From: an uncultured Oscillibacter sp.
GTDB taxonomy: Bacteria > Bacillota > Clostridia > Oscillospirales > Oscillospiraceae
Direction: 5' to 3'
Assembly: GCA_910577405.1 (NCBI GenBank)
Contig: CAJTMG010000003.1
Location: 1-11,601 of the forward strand
DNA: 11,601 nucleotides
The position numbers were made by a program, and so were the translations under genes. Positions 6,085 through 11,601 of the stretch are shown here, piece after piece. Position 1 is the first letter of the stretch; each line of letters opens with the position of its first letter. The notes beneath the pieces are model-generated. The model worked only from the letters and a program-made list of their open reading frames with translations, made no database searches and had not been told where the DNA came from.

Positions 6085-6092
6085 GGTGGCGT

Positions 6093-7445
6093 ATGGGAAA
6101 GAGAGCGGCATATATTTTTATTGTCCTGATTCTTGCCCTATGTCTGACGCCCTCTGTCGGGATGCTGGCACAGCACGCGGGGATGGAAGAAGGGACAGGG
6201 GGGAATGAAACGCTGGCGGCCCTGCCCACGCTTCGGGGTCCGGACGGCAGGCTGAACCCGGACTGGGCGGCGCAGATGCAGGACTATGTTGAGGATCATT
6301 ACTATCTGCGCCAGGAGATGATTACGGCATGGTCCCGGCTGAACGCGTCGCTTCTGAAGACATCGATTGCAGATAACGTGGTACTTGGGAAGGACGGCTG
6401 GCTCTATTTTGGCGACACCCTTCCGGACTACACAAACCTGACCCCCATGACGCCCCGGGAGGTCTGGTCAGCCGCGCGGAATCTGCATCTGATGTCGGAA
6501 GCCTGCGAGAAGGAAGGACGGCGGTTTCTGTTCACAATCGCTCCCAACAAGAACTCCCTGTATCCGGAGCATATGCCGGCGCTGACCGTGCAGGAGGGAA
6601 AACGGAACCGGGACCTTCTGGCGGAAGCGCTTGCAGAGGAAGGGGTCGCGTATCTGGACCTGTTCGCGTTATTTGGGGAGCAGAACGAGACGCTGTATTT
6701 TGCCCGGGACTCCCATTGGAATTCGAAGGGCGCGGCGTTGGCGGCAGACGCGGTCAATGAAGCGTTCGGGCGGCAGTCCGAGTATTCTGACGGTCCCTTC
6801 TCCCCCGCGCCCAACCACAAAGGGGACCTGTACGATATGCTCTATCCCGCCGGTGATGAGATGGAGCTGGACCTGGCCTATCTTCCTGAGCTGACGATCG
6901 CATATGACGCGCCTATCCGTTCGGCTGAAAATCTGACCATCATGACCCACGGCGGCGGAACAGGTTCTCTGCTGATGTTCCGGGACTCCTTCGGGAACCT
7001 GCTCTATCCCTATCTTGCGGACAGCTTTGACGGGGCGTTGTTTTCCCGCGCGGTACCGTACCGTTTGGACCTGGCGGCGGCGCGGGAGGCTGATTTTGTG
7101 GTTCTGGAGCTGGTAGAACGGAATCTGCGGAATCTTCTGGCCAGCGTTCCCGTAATGCCCGCGCCTCTTCGGGAAGCGGCGGAGGCAGACCATTCGGCGG
7201 GGACGGTTGCGGTCACATGGGAGCCGTCGGAAGAACTGCCGGGCTATGTGCGGGCCCAGGGCATTCTTCCCCTGACGCCGGACGATAAATCCCCGGTGCT
7301 TCTGGAGACGGACCGGGGCTGGTACGAGGCGTGTCTGCTGGTGGGAAACGGCTTCGGGCTGTATCTTCCGGAGGACGCGGCAATTCATTCCATTGCAGTG
7401 TGGAGCGGGGGCCGTACGTCCTCACTGGCGGTATCTGACGGATAA
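6093..7445 (+). CDS. AlgX/AlgJ/DHHW-like SGNH-fold acetyltransferase partner protein
   Basis: This 450-residue protein starts at ATG 6093 with GAGGTGG overlapping the preceding stop codon. A signal-anchor segment occupies about residues 4-26, so the rest is outside the cell. The body resembles AlgX/AlgJ and DHHW proteins, which complete O-acetylation of exported polysaccharides: NVVLGKDGWLYFGDTLPDY (about 92-110), FTIAPNKNSLYPEHMP, then RDSHWNSKGAALAADAV with D206 and H208, and LLMFRDSFGNLLYPYL with S299. Asp-x-His and a downstream Ser in this order, about 93 residues apart, match the SGNH catalytic triad seen in AlgX. The final ~90 residues are a less conserved beta-rich tail. It is co-transcribed with the MBOAT gene and is inferred to accept the acetyl group and transfer it to an unknown glycan. 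No terminator is obvious downstream. Confidence 0.87.
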   Translation: MGKRAAYIFIVLILALCLTPSVGMLAQHAGMEEGTGGNETLAALPTLRGPDGRLNPDWAAQMQDYVEDHYYLRQEMITAWSRLNASLLKTSIADNVVLGKDGWLYFGDTLPDYTNLTPMTPREVWSAARNLHLMSEACEKEGRRFLFTIAPNKNSLYPEHMPALTVQEGKRNRDLLAEALAEEGVAYLDLFALFGEQNETLYFARDSHWNSKGAALAADAVNEAFGRQSEYSDGPFSPAPNHKGDLYDMLYPAGDEMELDLAYLPELTIAYDAPIRSAENLTIMTHGGGTGSLLMFRDSFGNLLYPYLADSFDGALFSRAVPYRLDLAAAREADFVVLELVERNLRNLLASVPVMPAPLREAAEADHSAGTVAVTWEPSEELPGYVRAQGILPLTPDDKSPVLLETDRGWYEACLLVGNGFGLYLPEDAAIHSIAVWSGGRTSSLAVSDG

Positions 7446-7631
7446 TTGAAAAGCCAAAGTCCGGACGGCGTACAGCAATATCGCTTGAAGATCACCATTT
7501 GGGGGAAGGCGAAATGATTTGATTGTTTTTGAGTGGTCTTGCTGTATCTGCGGCTGTCCTGACTGTGATTAGATACATCTGGTTCTGACAGGTTTCTATG
7601 AAAATATGAAGGATAAAGGAGAGAGAGTATC
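7446..7631 (+). other. Intergenic leader with possible large stem-loop before the SLH-transglutaminase gene
   Basis: TACAGCAA (7471-7478) and TTGCTGTA (7539-7546) are perfect inverted copies. Inside them AAGATCAC (7488-7495) can pair with GTGGTCTT (7533-7540) with one G-U, and CATTT (7496-7500) with AAATG (7512-7516). T-rich sequence ends near 7530. The outer and inner stems share two bases, so not all can form fully. No convincing promoter was found; the gene may depend on read-through or on an unrecognised promoter. AAAGGAGAG (7615-7623) is the ribosome binding site of the next gene. Confidence 0.35.
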
Positions 7632-9194
7632 ATGGTAAAACAGCGCATACTTGCCCTGTTGATGGCAGGCGTACTGCTGGTCGGCACAGCGGTCCCGGCA
7701 TACGCAGCGTCAGAGGATGAATCTGGAGGGACAGCGTCCTCCAACTCCACGCCCAGCGAGCAGTTACCGGAAGACGACATCGGAGGTCTTGCAGAAACGA
7801 AAACGGAAGAGGACCCCGCCGAGGAAAAGAGGCCGCCGAAGCCCGCACCTGCTGATGATATCGGAGGCTTGGCAGACCCGAACGCGGCCCAGAAGGAAGA
7901 CGAGGACGAGGATAATGACAGTGACTCCGAAGAAACTCCCAGCGAATCCGAAAGTCTCGAGGGCAAGATACTGGCTGGCGTGACGCTGGACAGCACGAAT
8001 CACATCGCCTATGTCAGCGGTTCCGGCGGACAGTTCCCCACGTTCCGGCCCAGCGAAGGCGTAACCCGGGCGGCAGCTGCGGTGATGCTCTTCCGGCTTC
8101 TGCCCCAAAACGCGGTTCCGGCTCCCAGCGCAGATTACAACGACGTAAGCGCCAACGCCTGGTACGGACCCGCGGCGCGAACCATGGGAACACTGGGGGT
8201 AATGCGGCCTGACGAAACGGAATTCCTGCCCAATGAGCTCCTGACCCGCGGGGAATTCATCCGGTATGCCGCGTCCTTCTTCCCTCTTCGCACGGACGCG
8301 GATTTGCTGGCCGATGTACCGGAAACGGATGAAAACGCCCCCTACATCCGTTCCGCCCTTGCTTACGGCTGGGTGCAGGGCGGCAGCGACGGGACCTTCA
8401 GGCCAGACGATCCCCTGACCCGAGCGGCGGCGGTAACTATTTTGAACCGCGCTCTTGGCCGTACGGCGGATAAGGCATACATCGCGGCCCATCACCCGGC
8501 GTTCTATCTGGACGTTTCCCCCAACACATGGTATTATTATGATATTCTGGAGGCGTCCATAGCCCATCAGCACAGCGGCAGCGAGACCTGGACCTCCCAC
8601 ACGGCCCGTACGGAGACGCCCGCCAACGGCTTCCATCTGTTAAGCGGCTGGCTGTATTACTACGACGCGGCTCAGGGGGATATTGTCCGGAACCGCTCCA
8701 TAGGGAATTTCCCCTTCAACGCCATGGGACGCTTTACTTCCGGGGACGCCGGGCTGGACGAGAAACTGCATCAGATTGTCAAGACCCAGACCAACGATTC
8801 CATGACCCAGTCCGAGAAGCTCCGCGCGCTGTACGTCTACACCCGGGACTCGTTCAAGTATCTCCGCCGTCCGGCCTATGCCATGGGCGCGCATGATTTT
8901 ATGGTAACGGACGCACTGCGCATTCTGAACACTGGCTACGGCAACTGCTATTGCTACGCGTCGCTGTTCTGGTTCCTTTCCCGCTGGATCGGCTTCGACT
9001 CCGTGATATACAGCGGCACCGTAGGCCAGAACCGCGCGCCGCACAGCTGGGTAGAAATACAGTTTGACGGCAAGTGGTACATCTATGACACAGAACTGGA
9101 GATGGCCTATCACCGGAAGGGCCGCTATGACATAAATCTCTATCATTTCATCGACCGCGGCAACGGCTGGCGTTACGTCCGGCCCAAGAGCTGA
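7632..9194 (+). CDS. Secreted SLH-domain protein with C-terminal transglutaminase-like domain
   Basis: This 520-residue protein begins with a classic signal peptide (1-25, cleavage after AYA). An acidic, disordered linker to about residue 110 contains the motif DDIGGLA twice. Three SLH motifs follow (about 114-160, 170-218 and 226-280), the last with WVQGGSDGTFRPDDPLTRAA. SLH domains anchor proteins to pyruvylated secondary cell-wall polymers. The C-terminal part from about 390 is a transglutaminase/protease-like (CHD) domain with a complete putative triad: C439 in GYGNCYCYASLFWFL, H471 in PHSWVEI and D486 in WYIYDTELE. The family includes peptidases and cross-linkers, so the reaction cannot be assigned; a second Cys (C441) is close by. 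The start has AAAGGAGAG upstream. The protein is followed 32 nt later by a lipoprotein gene and then by an M15-like peptidase gene, suggesting a shared role at the cell wall. Confidence 0.9.
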   Translation: MVKQRILALLMAGVLLVGTAVPAYAASEDESGGTASSNSTPSEQLPEDDIGGLAETKTEEDPAEEKRPPKPAPADDIGGLADPNAAQKEDEDEDNDSDSEETPSESESLEGKILAGVTLDSTNHIAYVSGSGGQFPTFRPSEGVTRAAAAVMLFRLLPQNAVPAPSADYNDVSANAWYGPAARTMGTLGVMRPDETEFLPNELLTRGEFIRYAASFFPLRTDADLLADVPETDENAPYIRSALAYGWVQGGSDGTFRPDDPLTRAAAVTILNRALGRTADKAYIAAHHPAFYLDVSPNTWYYYDILEASIAHQHSGSETWTSHTARTETPANGFHLLSGWLYYYDAAQGDIVRNRSIGNFPFNAMGRFTSGDAGLDEKLHQIVKTQTNDSMTQSEKLRALYVYTRDSFKYLRRPAYAMGAHDFMVTDALRILNTGYGNCYCYASLFWFLSRWIGFDSVIYSGTVGQNRAPHSWVEIQFDGKWYIYDTELEMAYHRKGRYDINLYHFIDRGNGWRYVRPKS

Positions 9195-9226
9195 TTCAAG
9201 AAACGAAACAGAAGGAGAGAACCAAC

Positions 9227-9889
9227 ATGAAAAAACTGCTGGCCCTGCTGTTGGCCCTGACCATGCTGCTGACCCTCTGCGCCTGCGGAGGCAATCCCGC
9301 CGCGGACGACGCCCAGGCCCCTGACGCAGCTGAAAACGCCCCCGGCGGTATGCCCGAGGCCCCGGTGTCTGACGGCGAACCGGAGGAAGCGCCGGAAAAA
9401 TCCGAGGAAGACGGCGCGGCTCCCGAGGAAGACGAACAGGCCCCTGAAGGATCGGAAACCGAAGACCCTGGAACGCCTGACGAAACCAAGACCTCCGAGC
9501 CTGCGGAAACCCAGCTGGAATCCGACCCCAAGCCTGCGGAGACTCAGCCCAAGCCCGAACCCAAGCCCGCGGAGACTCAGCCCAAGCCCGAACCCAAGCC
9601 TGCGGAGACCCAGCCCAAGCCTGAACCCAAGCCTGCGGAGACTCAGCCCGAACCTGCACCCGCTCCAGAGCCGGAACCGGAAGCCGCGCCTGTAGATAAG
9701 AAAGCGGTAGCCCAGAGCATGAAAGGCCGTCCGGTGAGCGAGCTTTACGCGGCGATCGGCAAACCCATTTCGTCCAGCTACGCCCCAAGCTGCCTGATTG
9801 ACGGCGACGACGGCGAGCTGATCTACGACGGCTTTACAGTGTACACAGAACGGGACGCGACTTCGGAAACGGTGTATGAGGTTTTCTGA
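9227..9889 (+). CDS. Small repeat-containing lipoprotein, function unknown
   Basis: The protein has 220 residues. A lipoprotein signal peptide with an Lgt/Lsp-type lipobox (L17-C18-A19-C20, followed by GG) predicts lipid anchoring on C20. Residues about 23-90 are acidic and Pro/Ala-rich, and about 91-160 are tandem PKPEPKPAETQ-type repeats that should form an extended stalk across the cell wall. Only the last ~60 residues look folded: KGRPVSELYAAIGKPISSSY, then a segment with APSCLIDGDDGELIYDGFTV ending in VYEVF. I know of similar short domains on clostridial secreted proteins but cannot name a family or function. AAGGAGA lies 10 nt upstream of the ATG. The gene sits between the SLH-transglutaminase and peptidase genes with short gaps (32 and 58 nt) and no terminator, so the three are probably co-transcribed. 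Confidence 0.85.
   Translation: MKKLLALLLALTMLLTLCACGGNPAADDAQAPDAAENAPGGMPEAPVSDGEPEEAPEKSEEDGAAPEEDEQAPEGSETEDPGTPDETKTSEPAETQLESDPKPAETQPKPEPKPAETQPKPEPKPAETQPKPEPKPAETQPEPAPAPEPEPEAAPVDKKAVAQSMKGRPVSELYAAIGKPISSSYAPSCLIDGDDGELIYDGFTVYTERDATSETVYEVF
9497..9661. repeat. 33-bp tandem repeat array in the lipoprotein gene
   Basis: Five consecutive 33-bp units begin at 9497, 9530, 9563, 9596 and 9629. The first is diverged (EPAETQLESDP) and the last breaks down near its end. The three central units encode KPAETQPKPEP and differ only at a few third codon positions. Unit length is in frame, so expansion or contraction would change stalk length without disrupting the protein. Confidence 0.92.
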
Positions 9890-9947
9890 AATCGCGGGAC
9901 AGGAAAGAATTTTTATCTAACAGCAAAAGAAACCTTAGGAGGCGCTC

Positions 9948-11601
9948 ATGAAAAAACGCTACCTTCTGATACCCGCGGCAGTGCTGTTGATTGCGGCGGC
10001 TGTGCTGGTCTTCCGGCAGTTTGCGGGAGGCGGCCTGTCTATGGAAGAAGGCGAAGTCCGTGTATACAGCGGCGCGGACGGCAATATATCGCTGTCCTGG
10101 CCGGAGACGAAGGGAGCGGAGTACCGGCTGTCCGTAAGGTCCGAAGACGGAAGCTGGAGCGAGGAAGAGCCGCTGTCAGAACCCTATGCGGAGCTGGGAA
10201 CCGCCGGAAAGTCGTTTGAGGTACGGATACAGGCGGTGGACCCGGCGACCGGGAAACGCAGTCACAAGCGGAGCATCACCATAGAAGCGGCGGCGCTGGA
10301 AGCCCCGGAACTGACGGCGTTCGTAGGCAAAGGAGAGGCGTCGTTAAGCTGGACGGGCGGCGGCGGGAGCTTCTATGAGGTCAGCTCTCTGGACAGCCGG
10401 ACGGCCCTTGCGGAGCTGGAGGGCACATCGCTGAAGCTGCAATTCGCGCCGGAGGGGGACCTGGAGCTGCCCAGCGACGAACAGCCATTGCGCGTAGCGG
10501 TGCGGGCTGGCGTGCCGGGAAAGGGGTATGTGTTCTATGGCCCGCCCTCCCAAGCCTTTGTCATCCGCCGGGAAGCCCTTCTGAACGATGCTGTAGAGCT
10601 GACCTGCCAGGAGACGCAGCCCCGTATGTATACGCTGTCATGGCAGGAGGGCCGCGGAACGCATTACGAGGTCCAGGAATGGCGCGACGGTGAATGGCAG
10701 CTTTTGGAACGGTTCACGCCTCCGGGAGCCAATCAGTATGAAACGGGGCGGCTGGCGTCCGGAAGCTATCACCGTCTGCGGGTAGTCTCCTTTGATGCCA
10801 ACGGTTCCGTGCTCGCGTCGGAGGAAACGGAATTTTACGCCGCTGTTCACCCTTTGTATGCCACCATCTGGCCCATTCTGGACCTGAATCTCTGCAAGGA
10901 CCCCAACGGTAAGACGCTCAAAAAGATATCCGCCGGAACATCCCTCTGCGTGCTGGAGGAAAAGGACGGCTGGTTCCAGGTCCGGCATGGGAACGATTAC
11001 GGCTATGTGGACAGCCGCTACTGCATGATTAATCTGTCCGAATACTTAGGAGATTACTGTGCATACGACATTACAAACAGCTATTCGTCAATTTTCAAGG
11101 TCCATAACAGCCCCATCGCCAAGATAACCCGTCAGGTGATACCAGGCTACGAGCACATCCAGACGGCGGAAGGCTTTCTGGTCCCCTATCTCTACCCCTG
11201 CGCGCAAAAGCTCCTGTCCGCGGCAAAGGCGGCGCTGGAGGACGGATACCGGCTGCGCATCTATGAAGCCTATCGTCCCAACCAGACCACCCGCTATCTC
11301 TACGACACCACAGCCGCCCAATTGTATTATGCCGCGCTGGTGGAAAAAGGCGGGTACTGCGTCGACCCACAATTGAACTGCCGGGTAGACCTTGCCACGG
11401 GCCTCTATACGGACCCCAACACAGGAAAGCAGGTACTCCGTTCGGATCTGATCCCAGAACCGAAACCCGAACCAGAGCCGGAACCTGAACCGCCTGCGCC
11501 TCAGACACCGGAAGAAGAGCCTGCCCCAGAAGATCCCTCCGCGGGCGTACAAGCTCCGGAAGATCCCTCCGCGGGCGTACAAGCTCCGGAAGATCCCTCT
11601 G
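9948..11601 (+). CDS. Membrane-anchored FN3/SH3b protein with N-terminal half of a VanX-like (M15D) dipeptidase domain; 3' end outside window
   Basis: An open frame runs from ATG 9948 (TTAGGAGG 5 nt upstream) to the right edge without a stop, at least 551 codons. Residues 5-24 are a signal anchor. Three fibronectin-III-like repeats follow (about 34-113, 117-207 and 211-298), each with an LSW strand: ISLSWPETKGAEYRL, ASLSWTGGGGSFYEV and YTLSWQEGRGTHYEV. An SH3b-like domain spans about 301-362 (KISAGTSLCVLEEKDGWFQV, then YGYVDSRYC). From about 366 the sequence matches the first half of VanX-type D-Ala-D-Ala dipeptidases (peptidase family M15D), with LEDGYRLRIYEAYRPN; R443 of YRP corresponds to the transition-state arginine of VanX. 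The zinc-binding SxHxxGxAxD part and the C-terminal His are not yet reached. From about 502 the protein is instead Pro/Glu-rich and repetitive. Its target is probably a peptidoglycan peptide; activity cannot be judged from this half. Confidence 0.82.
   Translation, partial: MKKRYLLIPAAVLLIAAAVLVFRQFAGGGLSMEEGEVRVYSGADGNISLSWPETKGAEYRLSVRSEDGSWSEEEPLSEPYAELGTAGKSFEVRIQAVDPATGKRSHKRSITIEAAALEAPELTAFVGKGEASLSWTGGGGSFYEVSSLDSRTALAELEGTSLKLQFAPEGDLELPSDEQPLRVAVRAGVPGKGYVFYGPPSQAFVIRREALLNDAVELTCQETQPRMYTLSWQEGRGTHYEVQEWRDGEWQLLERFTPPGANQYETGRLASGSYHRLRVVSFDANGSVLASEETEFYAAVHPLYATIWPILDLNLCKDPNGKTLKKISAGTSLCVLEEKDGWFQVRHGNDYGYVDSRYCMINLSEYLGDYCAYDITNSYSSIFKVHNSPIAKITRQVIPGYEHIQTAEGFLVPYLYPCAQKLLSAAKAALEDGYRLRIYEAYRPNQTTRYLYDTTAAQLYYAALVEKGGYCVDPQLNCRVDLATGLYTDPNTGKQVLRSDLIPEPKPEPEPEPEPPAPQTPEEEPAPEDPSAGVQAPEDPSAGVQAPEDPS
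11529..11601. repeat. Perfect 30-bp tandem repeats at the window edge
   Basis: Units start at 11529 and 11559, and a third starts at 11589 and is cut by the window end after 13 bases. The first two are identical at every base and encode EDPSAGVQAP. The last visible base pairs (CCCTCTG rather than CCCTCCG) suggest the third unit diverges. Perfect identity implies recent expansion. Short-read assembly could misjudge the copy number here. Confidence 0.93.

Noticed and set aside
6003..6092. Upstream start for the AlgX-like gene overlapping the MBOAT gene
   Set aside because: The ATG at 6093 has GAGGTGG at a good distance and begins directly with a signal-anchor segment. The upstream 30 residues are not hydrophobic and overlap conserved MBOAT sequence in another frame.
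4717..7445. A dlt-type teichoic acid D-alanylation operon
   Set aside because: MBOAT plus an SGNH protein superficially resemble DltB and DltD, but there is no DltA or DltC gene in the window and the SGNH protein has the AlgX/DHHW-like D-S-H-W signature.
7764..9788. Minus-strand frames of 290 and 382 codons opposite the SLH and lipoprotein genes
   Set aside because: The larger one includes a translation of the antisense 33-bp repeats (repeated AWVRAWAESPQ-like units) and neither has domain features or start signals; the sense genes have signal peptides and clear domains.
9948..11601. Vancomycin resistance vanX gene
   Set aside because: The similarity is to the M15D fold only. The protein is a large anchored multidomain surface protein without vanH, vanA, vanR or vanS neighbours, and the catalytic zinc ligands are not visible.

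Overview
The window reads as chromosomal DNA from a GC-rich, low-oxygen Firmicute, most likely a gut clostridium of the Oscillospiraceae type. The clues are strong AGGAGG-type ribosome binding sites, sigma-A-like promoters, an ECF sigma/anti-sigma pair, S-layer-homology (SLH) motifs and lipoprotein and transglutaminase-like surface proteins typical of Clostridia. The taxonomic call is inference; no marker RNA gene lies inside the window.

Region 1 (1-419) has no protein gene. It holds four tandem, leftward (minus-strand) promoters spaced 106, 111 and 106 bp. Each has a perfect TTGACA -35 box. The three complete ones have a 17-bp spacer, an extended -10 box and the same short sequence at the predicted start. 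A-tracts lie upstream of all four. This architecture is what one expects ahead of an rRNA or tRNA operon, which would lie just off the left edge.

Region 2 (420-3159, minus strand) is a tight three-gene operon: dusB (tRNA-dihydrouridine synthase), an ECF sigma factor and its membrane zinc-finger anti-sigma factor. Both gene junctions are 4-nt ATGA overlaps. It starts from a recognisable promoter at 3131-3159 and ends in a hairpin terminator folded around the anti-sigma stop codon.

Region 3 (3160-4624, plus strand) is a divergently transcribed protein with one BRCT domain and a C-terminal coiled coil but no recognisable catalytic domain. It has its own extended -10 promoter.

Region 4 (4621-7445, plus) starts with a consensus TTGACA-N16-TATAAT promoter that overlaps the preceding stop codon. 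It encodes an MBOAT O-acyltransferase followed 8 nt later by an AlgX/AlgJ/DHHW-like SGNH protein. Together they look like a two-component machine for O-acetylating an extracytoplasmic glycan.

Region 5 (7446-11601, plus) has three secreted or surface proteins in a row: an SLH protein with a C-terminal transglutaminase-like domain, a small lipoprotein with 33-bp tandem repeats, and a large membrane-anchored protein that runs off the right edge. The last has three FN3-like repeats, an SH3b-like domain and the first half of a VanX-like (M15D) dipeptidase domain. That domain passes into a Pro/Glu-rich linker with perfect 30-bp tandem repeats before its zinc-binding half appears. The common theme on the plus strand is cell-envelope assembly or modification. 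No mobile element, CRISPR array or defence system was seen.
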